From Bacteroidales bacterium UBA4231 (GTDB lineage Bacteria; Bacteroidota; Bacteroidia; Bacteroidales; UBA932): a stretch of DNA of 64,000 bases. The stretch spans positions 4,467-68,466 of the forward strand of contig DGXN01000010.1 in NCBI GenBank assembly GCA_002396335.1, given 5' to 3'. The notes under the pieces were generated by a model. That model saw only the letters and a list, made by a program, of their open reading frames with translations. It made no database searches and was not told where the DNA came from. This document shows, piece after piece, positions 33,141 through 41,767 of this stretch (position 1 is the first letter of the stretch; every line of letters starts with the position of its first letter). A program made the translations under genes and the position numbers.

Positions 33141-35747
33141 TCAATAGTCAATTACATGCCCGTTCGGGTGATAAACATTTGTGGCAGCCGCCTCTTCGCC
33201 CCAATACCAAAGGTCATAGACGAAACGGCAAGAATATGTCGTTTTTGTCGATCCGGCAGCAGTTGCCTCCGCAGGAGTATAGAACTGGATTGCTGCAGAC
33301 GACGATGTTGGAATATAAACTAGTCGACCACTTCCAGACCAATAGTAGGAATTCGTTGCATAAAGGACCGGAATCACGCCATCCCGTTGGCGCGCAACAA
33401 TAAAGGCAATTTCTGCCTCAGAAGGCAGACGCCAGCGACCGGCCGGATAACCGGCTTCCTGATAAGTAGCCCCTCTTTTGACAGCGGTGTCAAATGTTAA
33501 GCCGGAATTAGCGTTTAGACCGGAGGACACAAGAATACGGGGAGCTATGATATTACGATCTTCAACTGCTTGTGAAGCAATTAAAATATCCCCCGGGTTC
33601 TGCCAGGATTCATACTTCTCTGTACTACCGGAATAATACAAATATTTGTAGAAATTAGTAACCGTATCCCATGAATTTGCTCCTGTGTAGACCGTAGAAG
33701 CTTTTACACGCGGGTCTCCAATTCGATATTCAATATTACTTCCGTTTGCCGCATAATAGTTATTGGCATCATTAAATGAAGAAACCGATACAAGGGTAGT
33801 ATAGAAGTTTCGGTCAATGGATTCATCAAGACTATAAATAGCGCCCAAGATCGTTCCATAGGTACCTGACTGTGTCGTCGAATTATAATTATCACCCACA
33901 CCTTGACCAGATTCTTCCCACAATGCAGAGGAATGATAAAAATGATTTGATTCGCTATTATCCAAGTAAAAATAATACTGGAAAGTAGACCCATTTGTTA
34001 GAGTGCCTGCATTAGCCCAAGTGCCACCGGAAAGGCCGGAAGGCTGATTCGTTCCATAATAATTGAACGAGCCAGACGAAGTAATAGTATAGTAATAATA
34101 TCTCCCGTCGTAATACCTCATATAATTCGCATACGAAGTATAAGGGTAATAACTAACTGCATACGTTGCATTCTGAACACGGCCAAAATAACCATTTACA
34201 AACACATTGCCTGCTCCGCCTTTTCGAATCAATTGGATGGACGGATTCTGCGTCATGATGATATCCTGCGTACATCCGTCGCTGTTAGTAATTGTAGCAT
34301 AAACCACAATCTGGGAATACTGATTGGACAGGGAATGGCTCATCGTGACCAGACCGGTGGTCTCCCGACTCACCGAAATTGTTCCGGCAGCAGTTGAGAC
34401 AGAACCTGTCGCAGCAGTAATCGTTCCGCCTGCAGGATTATTGACCGTAATCAGCGGTTCGGCCTGCATATTGTCGTAATACTGCACCTTGGTAATCTTG
34501 ATACTGGAAAGAGGTGCGCTAGTTACGTAGGTGTACTGTGCCGTCTCTTCGTTATTCAGGGTTACATCCGGTTCGTCCACCACAAGGTACTTATAGGTAA
34601 CCAGTTCTCCGGGGACTATACCCTGCCCTGCGCCGGCACTTTCATTGATCCAGTCCTGGATAATATAGTCACATTCAGGAATAACTACCGAATGCTCAAT
34701 GTCCGCACCACCCAGGGAACTGATGGTCACATAGGTCCGGTAGAAGTGATTGGCCTCGAATTTCTGGCCCACCAGGTTGGGGCTCAGCTGATAAGACTTC
34801 CACTGATAACCCGTCTCACCTTTGATGCGCCAGGGAATCCGGAACACAAAGGTGGAGGCATAGTCGCTGAGGTCGGACCAGGCGCAAGGGTAAGAGTAGA
34901 ACGGAACGTGGGAGTAGTTGTAGAACTCCTTTCCAGGGAGCAGTTCACCCGGAGCCAGTTCCACGACGGGCCGGTACTCGGTCGAGACATACTCGCTGGT
35001 CTGGACCGTATAGTCGCCGTCCACTTTCCCACGCTTGGCAAGGTTCGCCATCATCACCTGCACGCCCTGACTGAACACCGGCTCCCATTCCTGGTTGCTT
35101 TCGTCAACAAAAACCGTGGGAATGTGCAGATAGAGCTGCATCTTGGCGGCAGAACGTTTTACATGGACACGACCAGAAGCGGTCCTGACGGCGCTTTCTC
35201 CCGTTCCGGTGGTCGTAAGGGTAACGGTGGAGGGCTCTTCCGCCGGCATGACAAAGCTTTCTTGCACAGTCTGGGCGGAGAAGTCGTGTTCCACCACCAG
35301 TTCTTTCAGGGCGGGAACCGACGTCTCGGTACCATAGTTCAACGGAGCATTGCAGATGACGTAAACTTCGCAAGTGCCCGACACCGTGCTCCCGAACATC
35401 TTCTGTGCGTCTGCATCCGTAAAGAAAACTTTGACTGTATAGATGGTGCTGTCCCCTTCTGCTTTGGGCTCCGCACCACGTCCGAAGGCCGTGAAGACAG
35501 CCTTCTCGTTCGTTTTCCCGTTGGGATAGAAGAAACAGTCTACGCTCAGGACCAGATTCTCGTTATACGCATCCGCGCCACGGCTGTGCGCGTCGGCCTT
35601 GGTTTCCAAAGCAGGGTGCAGATTTGCGAGCCTCAGCTCAATGCAGTGGTCCGGAAGAGAACCGGCGTCCGGAGACGGGGCTTCCTTCCCACAGGCTGCA
35701 AGAAGCAGGGTTGCACCCAGGAAAAGTATGAGTCTATTAGTTCGCAT
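33141..35747 (-). CDS. Giant fimbrial lipoprotein with Tyr-rich region and C-terminal FISUMP/DUF1566-like domain
   Basis: An 868-residue lipoprotein (MRTNRLILFLGATLLLAAC, Cys19). Residues ~25-400 follow the minor-subunit plan (LETKADAHSRGAD; VLSVDCFFYPNGK; VHVKRSAAKMQLYL). From about residue 500 the DNA turns AT-rich (34250 down to about 33150) and the protein becomes rich in Tyr, Asn and Ser. The C-terminal domain carries RWRLPSEAEIAFIV, NSYYWSGSG and SCRFVYDLWYW, the same scheme as in the 946-residue protein of operon 1. It is therefore the functional counterpart of that protein in operon 2. The ATG at 35747 overlaps the preceding gene by 11 bases; a TTG start at 35756 would be longer but is less likely. 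Confidence 0.72.
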   Translation of the reverse strand: MRTNRLILFLGATLLLAACGKEAPSPDAGSLPDHCIELRLANLHPALETKADAHSRGADAYNENLVLSVDCFFYPNGKTNEKAVFTAFGRGAEPKAEGDSTIYTVKVFFTDADAQKMFGSTVSGTCEVYVICNAPLNYGTETSVPALKELVVEHDFSAQTVQESFVMPAEEPSTVTLTTTGTGESAVRTASGRVHVKRSAAKMQLYLHIPTVFVDESNQEWEPVFSQGVQVMMANLAKRGKVDGDYTVQTSEYVSTEYRPVVELAPGELLPGKEFYNYSHVPFYSYPCAWSDLSDYASTFVFRIPWRIKGETGYQWKSYQLSPNLVGQKFEANHFYRTYVTISSLGGADIEHSVVIPECDYIIQDWINESAGAGQGIVPGELVTYKYLVVDEPDVTLNNEETAQYTYVTSAPLSSIKITKVQYYDNMQAEPLITVNNPAGGTITAATGSVSTAAGTISVSRETTGLVTMSHSLSNQYSQIVVYATITNSDGCTQDIIMTQNPSIQLIRKGGAGNVFVNGYFGRVQNATYAVSYYPYTSYANYMRYYDGRYYYYTITSSGSFNYYGTNQPSGLSGGTWANAGTLTNGSTFQYYFYLDNSESNHFYHSSALWEESGQGVGDNYNSTTQSGTYGTILGAIYSLDESIDRNFYTTLVSVSSFNDANNYYAANGSNIEYRIGDPRVKASTVYTGANSWDTVTNFYKYLYYSGSTEKYESWQNPGDILIASQAVEDRNIIAPRILVSSGLNANSGLTFDTAVKRGATYQEAGYPAGRWRLPSEAEIAFIVARQRDGVIPVLYATNSYYWSGSGRLVYIPTSSSAAIQFYTPAEATAAGSTKTTYSCRFVYDLWYWGEEAAATNVYHPNGHVIDY

Positions 35748-37833
35748 TCTGTACAATGGTCCATTCGTTCACGCCCTGCACGTTTACCAGGTTCATGGCC
35801 GCCGTCACATCGCTGTTGGAGTCGATGTAATAGATACGCAGCTTGGCACGGCTGGTAACCGTCGCGGAACTGTTCAGTGCCTTAACGTAGATGTAGTTGG
35901 TCACATCCGGGTCTACGCTGCCGCGGATGGAAGACACGCGTTCTCCGTTTGTGTCCAGGAGGAAGTTGCCATTCTCGTCGGTAAAGCCGAAGGCGGCGTC
36001 GCCCACGAGGGCGGCCTGCCAGGCAATGTACTTGCCGGTACCAAGGCGGAAGTAGAACTTGCCCATACGGTTGTTGATGTACACGTTGCCATGGGCGTCG
36101 GCATAGTCGATGTAGGAGGAATCGTAGGTCAGGGCCTGGATGACGTCGTTGATGTTGGAGGTGTAGTCAAAACTGGTTTCTTCCAGCTCCCAGGGACGGG
36201 GAACCACCTCCAGTTCAATCTTGTCACCGGCCAGAATGAGTTTGATGTCGTAGGCACGGCCGCCCTGGAAGGGAGTCAGGATCTTTCCGGTAAGCGTCGT
36301 CGCGGGATCATCGTCAAAATTGATGGTTGCGCCTGACAGCGATTCAGACTGAATCGTCCATTCTGTATCCTGTGTCTCCCATTCAGACCAATCGCCATTA
36401 GAATAGCCGCTCCAGCCAGACCAAGAACCAAAAGTCTTTCCGGACAAGTTCGATTCAAAATCACTGTAAGTCGGATCACCTGTAATGTATATCCAGCCTG
36501 ATTGTTTTGTCCGCGTCCTTGTACGGGAATAGTCACGGGACCGCGTCTGTTGGGCCGAACGTGTCTCGACTCTATTTACCGTGGCATCCACATTGGCAAT
36601 GTGATACTTGAGTTTGACTTCAATATTGTCATCGCCTGTAATAAAACGCGGAACCGCATACAGGAAATACCCGTCCATCAAGTCTGACGGAGTTTCCGTT
36701 ACACCGGTATACTTGCTGAATTCCGAGGAGATTGTTCCGGCACTGACATACTGCAAAGAATCCGTCAGAACATTGGCCGAAGACAGCACATACTCGGGAT
36801 CCGTACCGGAAAAACGGGTTACATCCTTCCACGCAGGTTCGTAGGCAGCAGTATTGTCAAGAACCAGCGTTCCCGTTTTATTAAAGCCTTTGAAAGAAAC
36901 GTTTTCAATATAATATCGCTTTCCTTCGGTATTGTAGACAGGATCGCGGCGCTGGGTGACCGTTCTGGTTTGAGTTTGAGGATTTCCTTGCCTCTGCGTT
37001 TCAGTTACTGTACAGCGCCAATAATTATAATTCGATGACCATGAATTATCAGTATAGCGCACCCATGAATAAGTAGTTTCCGTCCTATCAAAGGTTTCCC
37101 CGTCAGTTTGAGCCGAAGTTCCCGTAGAAATATTTGTCGGAGTCCCGGTAGAAATAACGCTCACCGTCTCTCCCGGCAGGGAGCCCTGAACCAGGAAACG
37201 CACTTTGGCGACGGCGTGGCGGAAATGCATGTCCACGGTGCCGGGGGTGGCATACTGATCGGCCCATACGTTTTTGTGGGGAAGGCCGGAGGTATTGGTA
37301 CCCCAGAGGATGTCCCGCTGCTTTTGAAGCTCGGTTTCGGAGAGAGACTGGGCTACGAAGTCGTCGTACTTGATGGTGTTCACCTTGCCGTCGTAGGTCA
37401 CTTTGTCGTGCCAGGTGTCGTAAGGGGCGTAGGCGAAGAAAGAGAGCTTCTCTCCGGCGGTGGAAGGCCAGAATTCGTCCTTGCCGTAGTACTTCCAAGT
37501 ACCGCCGTCATAGTAGAATTGACGGTTGTTGTACACCAGGCCGAAGCGGTTGTAGGCAGAAGAGTCCTTGGCCGCCGAGTAATCCTCGGTGCCCGTATAG
37601 TAGGCATAAACGCCGAAACCTTTGCTCTGGAGGAGCGTGTTGTCGATGGGGTCGTAGTCGGCCTTTACAGGGAGCCAGTTTTCGTCGGCGAGGGTGGGGC
37701 TGATTGACACCAGCCGGTCGCCGGTATAAACCGGTCCCCTGGGGGTCTGGGGATCTTCTTTCCCGCAGGACGCGAGCAGCGCCGCACCAAGCAGCCCCAG
37801 AGCAAGGAATCTATGCAGTCTCACAGTCTTCAT
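35737..37833 (-). CDS. Large fimbrillin-family lipoprotein with Trp- and Thr/Arg-rich insert
   Basis: A 698-residue lipoprotein (lipobox LASC, Cys23) whose N-terminal third is a clear Mfa-like fimbrillin (GFGVYAYYTGTEDY, WKYYGKDEFWPS, KLSFFAYAPYDT, DMHFRHAVAKVRFLV). Residues ~231-514, encoded by AT-rich DNA at about 37140-36290, form an insert with low-complexity patches: QTQTRTVTQRRD, RSRDYSRTRTRTKQ and SWSGWSGYSNGDWSEW. The C-terminal part returns to beta-rich fimbrillin-like sequence (GRAYDIKLILAGDKIELEV). It is probably a minor subunit that displays an extra module. Two bases separate it from the upstream gene and the downstream start lies inside its 3' end. Confidence 0.75.
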   Translation of the reverse strand: MKTVRLHRFLALGLLGAALLASCGKEDPQTPRGPVYTGDRLVSISPTLADENWLPVKADYDPIDNTLLQSKGFGVYAYYTGTEDYSAAKDSSAYNRFGLVYNNRQFYYDGGTWKYYGKDEFWPSTAGEKLSFFAYAPYDTWHDKVTYDGKVNTIKYDDFVAQSLSETELQKQRDILWGTNTSGLPHKNVWADQYATPGTVDMHFRHAVAKVRFLVQGSLPGETVSVISTGTPTNISTGTSAQTDGETFDRTETTYSWVRYTDNSWSSNYNYWRCTVTETQRQGNPQTQTRTVTQRRDPVYNTEGKRYYIENVSFKGFNKTGTLVLDNTAAYEPAWKDVTRFSGTDPEYVLSSANVLTDSLQYVSAGTISSEFSKYTGVTETPSDLMDGYFLYAVPRFITGDDNIEVKLKYHIANVDATVNRVETRSAQQTRSRDYSRTRTRTKQSGWIYITGDPTYSDFESNLSGKTFGSWSGWSGYSNGDWSEWETQDTEWTIQSESLSGATINFDDDPATTLTGKILTPFQGGRAYDIKLILAGDKIELEVVPRPWELEETSFDYTSNINDVIQALTYDSSYIDYADAHGNVYINNRMGKFYFRLGTGKYIAWQAALVGDAAFGFTDENGNFLLDTNGERVSSIRGSVDPDVTNYIYVKALNSSATVTSRAKLRIYYIDSNSDVTAAMNLVNVQGVNEWTIVQNAN

Positions 37834-37835
37834 AC

Positions 37836-39077
37836 CTATTTGTCCATAATAACATCGTCACCTGCCACAATCCAGTCTTCCACGTTTGCGTCAATGTCAA
37901 TCTTCTGCAGGTTCAGCTTAATATTGTAGGTGTAAATCTTTCCAGGTTCCCACCCGCTGACCGAATAGGTGGTGAGCGGAGCGAAAAGCCTGTTGTTGGT
38001 GTACTGGTAATATTCTCCGGAACCGGAGTCGGCCTTGCGCCTGACGTCAAAGTTCACCTCGATGGTGGCACCGGTGAAGAACTGGTGGGGAATCATCAGG
38101 AGCACATTCTCCGTGATGAAGTTGTCTGAGTCGTCGTAGCAGACCTTGGCGGCTACACCGGAAGTCAGATTCGGACGGGAGGCCGACAGCGTAGCGGAAG
38201 GCCAGGTGGCCGCGACAGGCGTACGGCCGGTGTTGGCGTCTCGGGAGGCGTAATCCGGCACGGGAATGCACTGGCCGAACACAGCCACCTCGTTGAATCG
38301 GATGTAGTTCACCGTCACTTCCACATCGGGGTTGCCGCTGGAGTCAAATTCCACGCTCTTGACGCGGATCTGGCTCAAGGCATGGCGGAAGTAGAATTTC
38401 ACCTTGCCGGTTGCGGTGCCGGTGAGGCCTTTGCTGTTGTCTTCGGTCCAGACGGCTTTGCTCTGATCCAGGCAGAGGTCGGAAATCATGAAGTCTACCT
38501 GATCCTCGGATTTCTCCGGAACGGTATAGTAGAAACCTACCAGACCCTGACGGGCATAGGCTTTATCCAGGAACGACTCCACGACGGTACCGGGAGCGGG
38601 CGTGCCGTCGGCGATACCGGGGTTGTACGGATAGTAAGCAAAGAAGGAGATGCGGTCCAGTTTGTTGCGGGGCCAGAAACGGGAGTTGGCGTAGTCGTAG
38701 GTGTAGTTGCCGCTGCTTTCGGAGACGGAAACACCTTCGTTGTAGAACAGGTTGGGCGAGTTCTGGTTCACGCCGTCGGACCATCCGCCGGCAGTGGCGA
38801 CACCGCCGCTCTTGTACTGGGGATGGAAGTAGCCGAACACGCCGAACTGCTGACCGCTGCGAAGATGCGTGTCGGTGCCCGTGCCGCCTCCGACGAAGAT
38901 GTCCGGGTCGGCTTTGGTGGTTACGTTGCCTTGGCGGCGGGAGTACCAGGAAAAGTCGATAGGAAGGTCCTCCGAGAGGATATTCCTGGACTCGTCCACA
39001 TACTCCACTTTCTGGATGCAGGCCGATGCGAGCATCGTCAGGGCGGCGGCAACAAGTATGATCGGTTTTCTGGTCAT
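37836..39077 (-). CDS. Fimbrillin family lipoprotein (Mfa-like) E
   Basis: A 413-residue lipoprotein (lipobox ASAC, Cys20) with the standard two-domain fimbrillin plan. Markers are VTTKADPD after the first strand, QQFGVFGYFHPQ, the SRFWPRNKLDRISFFAYYPYN signature (usually YWP...ISFFAYYP), KVKFYFRHALSQIRVKSVEF linking the domains, and a closing strand VEDWIVAGDDVIMDK. This is the fifth fimbrillin in operon 2. Spacing is 2 bases on both sides, unlike the first fimbrillins of the operon, which have 24-87 base gaps. That tight packing suggests a minor subunit produced in smaller, coupled amounts; this is inference. Confidence 0.82.
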   Translation of the reverse strand: MTRKPIILVAAALTMLASACIQKVEYVDESRNILSEDLPIDFSWYSRRQGNVTTKADPDIFVGGGTGTDTHLRSGQQFGVFGYFHPQYKSGGVATAGGWSDGVNQNSPNLFYNEGVSVSESSGNYTYDYANSRFWPRNKLDRISFFAYYPYNPGIADGTPAPGTVVESFLDKAYARQGLVGFYYTVPEKSEDQVDFMISDLCLDQSKAVWTEDNSKGLTGTATGKVKFYFRHALSQIRVKSVEFDSSGNPDVEVTVNYIRFNEVAVFGQCIPVPDYASRDANTGRTPVAATWPSATLSASRPNLTSGVAAKVCYDDSDNFITENVLLMIPHQFFTGATIEVNFDVRRKADSGSGEYYQYTNNRLFAPLTTYSVSGWEPGKIYTYNIKLNLQKIDIDANVEDWIVAGDDVIMDK

Positions 39078-39079
39078 GC

Positions 39080-40201
39080 CTAGTCTTGTACTAAAATATC
39101 GCTTCCGGCCGAAATCCAGTCTTTGGCATCTTCGACAATCTCCTCAAATTCGATACGGTCCAGACCGGCGGATATCTTGTAAATGTAATGATGTCCGGGG
39201 AGCCACTCGGTGACGCCGTAGTCGTCCGGGGCACCGGTGTTCTTGAAAAGTTTCACGGAGATGCTGTCTCCGGTGTAGACGATGGGATCCGGATGGTCGG
39301 GATCCGAGGAAGCGAAATGGATGTCGTAGGTAAGGGTGAAGGCGGCGTCGGCCTCCAGGGTCTGCGGGATGGCCAGCAGGGAAAGGACGGAGGTACCCGA
39401 CACGGTTACGTCGTTTTCCACGAAGTCATAGCTGTCGCCGACGTTGGTCCAGGTAAGCGTCGCGGGGTCTTCCACCGTACCCGATTTCTTGATCTTGGTG
39501 AGGGACAGGGCGTGGACTTCTGCACCGGTACCCTCGGCCAGCTGGAATTCCACAAGGGCGAGGGCGTGACGGAACACGAGGTTCACGGCGCCATTGGTGA
39601 CGTGGCCATGGTTGGCGGCGTCGTTCTTGTAAAGGTCCTTCTGCAGGTCGGTGAACATGAGGTCGATCTGCTGGGCCGGGTCTTCATTCTGGGTGAAGGT
39701 GACCTTGGGAAGGCCGCTGGTGGCGTTGGTGAAGGCTGTGGTGGTACCGGCCCGGTAAAGGTTCAGACCGGCGGCGTTACGGGGATAGTAACCCCAGAAA
39801 CTCACCTTGTCGATGTGTTCGCTGGCGGCACTTGCACCGCTCTCATTGGGCCAGTATTTGATGGGGCTGTAGAGCCAGCTGCCGTCGTCCTGCTTGACGA
39901 TGCTCTGGTTGTACATGTAGTCCGGAATATTGTTTCCGGCCGCGTCTTCGGCAGCCCAGGAGGCATCCGTTGCGCCATCACCATTGTGATAGTATGCGAA
40001 CACGCCGATCTCTGCTCCGGCAGCGAAATCACCGCCGGGGGCTACGTAGCTGGCATCGGCCTTGGTGCGCTGGCGGTAGGTCGAGAACTGGATGGGAACC
40101 TTTTCGGTGTCCACGGCAGGACCCTCTTCCACCTGCACACAAGCCCCGGACAGCAGGGCTGCTGCCATGAAGATGATTCCGTATGTAAGGCGTTTACGCA
40201 T
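39080..40201 (-). CDS. Fimbrillin family lipoprotein (Mfa-like) D
   Basis: A 373-residue lipoprotein (lipobox SGAC, Cys21). Fimbrillin hallmarks are QRTKADASY, GAEIGVFAYYHN, WLYSPIKYWPNESG, DKVSFWGYYPRN, and AVNLVFRHALALVEFQL for the inter-domain strand. It ends AKDWISAGSDILVQD. It is the shortest fimbrillin of operon 2. The 60-base leader upstream holds a strong GC-rich hairpin (40220-40245) that has a near twin in front of the gene at 41768. The closing VEDAKDW is the equivalent of the VSDW/VEDW donor-strand ends in its neighbours. Confidence 0.82.
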   Translation of the reverse strand: MRKRLTYGIIFMAAALLSGACVQVEEGPAVDTEKVPIQFSTYRQRTKADASYVAPGGDFAAGAEIGVFAYYHNGDGATDASWAAEDAAGNNIPDYMYNQSIVKQDDGSWLYSPIKYWPNESGASAASEHIDKVSFWGYYPRNAAGLNLYRAGTTTAFTNATSGLPKVTFTQNEDPAQQIDLMFTDLQKDLYKNDAANHGHVTNGAVNLVFRHALALVEFQLAEGTGAEVHALSLTKIKKSGTVEDPATLTWTNVGDSYDFVENDVTVSGTSVLSLLAIPQTLEADAAFTLTYDIHFASSDPDHPDPIVYTGDSISVKLFKNTGAPDDYGVTEWLPGHHYIYKISAGLDRIEFEEIVEDAKDWISAGSDILVQD

Positions 40202-40219
40202 GTTCTTGGTTTTTGGTAC

Positions 40220-40245
40220 CCCGGTGGGCGGTCAGGCCCGCCGGG
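40220..40245 (-). repeat. Intercistronic GC-rich hairpin, copy 1
   Basis: Inverted repeat CCCGGTGGGC (40220-40229) with GCCCGCCGGG (40236-40245), a 10-bp stem with one off-pair and a 6-base loop GGTCAG. It is flanked by GGTACC on one side and ATAAA on the other, exactly as in the copy at 43070-43095. It lies between two fimbrillin genes, and no T-run follows on the minus strand, so it is not an ordinary terminator. Confidence 0.8.
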
Positions 40246-40261
40246 ATAAAAGGATTACGGA

Positions 40262-41743
40262 CTAGAGGTTGTCAGGAAGTCCGATTTCAGTGTCGGTAAC
40301 GGTAGAAGTCTCACCCGGATCATCATAGTCACCATCACCGTTAAGGTCCTTGTAAACCGTATTGGTGCCGACGGTCCAGTCTTCGACCTCAGCCTCGAAT
40401 GCAACATTGTTCAGACCAAGAATCATCACGATGTTGTACTTGGTGTTCTTCTTGATCTCGGCGAACTTGATGCGGCCGAATACGGTCTGGGGAACCTCGC
40501 TGTAACCGGCAGGGAGTTTCTCATCGTAGGTACGGACGAAGTAGGTGACAGTGATGTCGACAACGGGCTTGGTGCCGGGAACGAGGATGATCGGGTTGCT
40601 CTCGTCCTTGTAAACGTTGATAGCCTTCTTGACTACACCCTTGGGAAGATCTGCGAAGCTGGCGAAGCTTGCGGGCTCCTTGAGGCAATCGGCGATTTCG
40701 CTGTCAGAGTTGGTGGACTCGTCTTCAGGAGTAGCGGGATCGTCAACCTTGTTGGTGATGGTCTGGCTGAACTGGATGTTCTGGGCTGCACCGTCAAGTT
40801 TGAATTCGCCGGTGTAGAGGTCGAGCTTACCGGTCTGGTCAGCGGAAGCATAGGAGATAGGGTTGCCGTCGATGTCTTTAACCGGCTGGCCGGAAATAGC
40901 ATCGGTCACGGGAGCGCTGCCGATGACGATCTTGGAGATGGTGATCTTGGTACCCTTGTTTCCACCGAAGTCACCGAGGGTGACATTGCCATATTCAGCG
41001 GTAGGATCGGAAACAGGAGAAGCCTTTACCACGAGTCCGTTTGCCTTATAAGTATCGTCATCATAGGGGTTGGGAGTTCCGGGATTGCCTTCCTGGGAAC
41101 CGCCAAGCTTGGAGAGAAGGTGCTGGAAGATGAACTTCACATTGTTGATGGTGCGGGTAAGGTTGTTGTTGATATCGTATGTAACAACGGGATTTGCAGG
41201 GTCGGTGTTATCGACATTCTTCTTCTTGTAACCCCACATGAGGTCAACATTGGGTTTGTCCTTCGAGAAGGTGTAGCTCAGCATGTTGTGCTTAGTGGTG
41301 CCGTCGATGGAGAATCCGGTAATGCCATAGGTGGCGTCTGCGATAGCGGCGTCATCAGCATAAGGAGCATAGGCGTAGAAGGAAACCTTCTGGTCGTCAG
41401 CAGTCTGTCCGTTGGTAGGGTTAGGCCAGTACTTGAGAGGGCTGTAGGTCCAGGTGGAGCCCTCATCAGCAGAAGTCACCTGCTGGTTGAACATGAAGTC
41501 GTCAGTAGCACCGGCTGTTTCGAAATCGTTCGTTCCGGAATAAGTAGCGAACACACCGAATCCGTGCTCTGCAAGAGCTTTCAGGTTCATGTCGTCGGTG
41601 ACACCGCCCTTGGTGATGGTGCGGGGATTGTAGGCGCCGAAGGAAACGGCATCCATCATCCCGTAGTTGGGGGTTACCTCGTTCTTGGCGCATCCGGCAA
41701 GAACGGCAGCTGCAGCAGCAGCGATGAAGATAAATTTTTTCAT
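40262..41743 (-). CDS. Fimbrillin family lipoprotein (Mfa-like) C
   Basis: A 493-residue lipoprotein (MKKFIFIAAAAAAVLAGC, Cys18). It has the fimbrillin markers RTITKGGVTDD, HGFGVFATYSGTND, WTYSPLKYWPNPTN, KVSFYAYAPYADD, NVKFIFQHLLSKLGG, and the closing strand FEAEVEDWTVGTNTVY. About 70 residues beyond the usual length lie between the domains and near the C-terminus (GDGDYDDPGETSTV). It is the third fimbrillin of operon 2, starting 24 bases after the 417-residue paralogue, behind a T/A-rich leader. With the two upstream copies it shares the MKK-A/V-rich lipid signal and efficient-looking leaders. I infer that these three supply the bulk (stalk) subunits. Confidence 0.85.
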   Translation of the reverse strand: MKKFIFIAAAAAAVLAGCAKNEVTPNYGMMDAVSFGAYNPRTITKGGVTDDMNLKALAEHGFGVFATYSGTNDFETAGATDDFMFNQQVTSADEGSTWTYSPLKYWPNPTNGQTADDQKVSFYAYAPYADDAAIADATYGITGFSIDGTTKHNMLSYTFSKDKPNVDLMWGYKKKNVDNTDPANPVVTYDINNNLTRTINNVKFIFQHLLSKLGGSQEGNPGTPNPYDDDTYKANGLVVKASPVSDPTAEYGNVTLGDFGGNKGTKITISKIVIGSAPVTDAISGQPVKDIDGNPISYASADQTGKLDLYTGEFKLDGAAQNIQFSQTITNKVDDPATPEDESTNSDSEIADCLKEPASFASFADLPKGVVKKAINVYKDESNPIILVPGTKPVVDITVTYFVRTYDEKLPAGYSEVPQTVFGRIKFAEIKKNTKYNIVMILGLNNVAFEAEVEDWTVGTNTVYKDLNGDGDYDDPGETSTVTDTEIGLPDNL

Positions 41744-41767
41744 AAAGCTTTATGTGTGTTTAATTAA

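Noticed and set aside
30538..33147. 869-codon plus-strand open frame opposite the 1081-residue lipoprotein
   Set aside because: Same explanation: antisense to a lipoprotein with a clear lipobox, Big_2 and adhesin-like domains.
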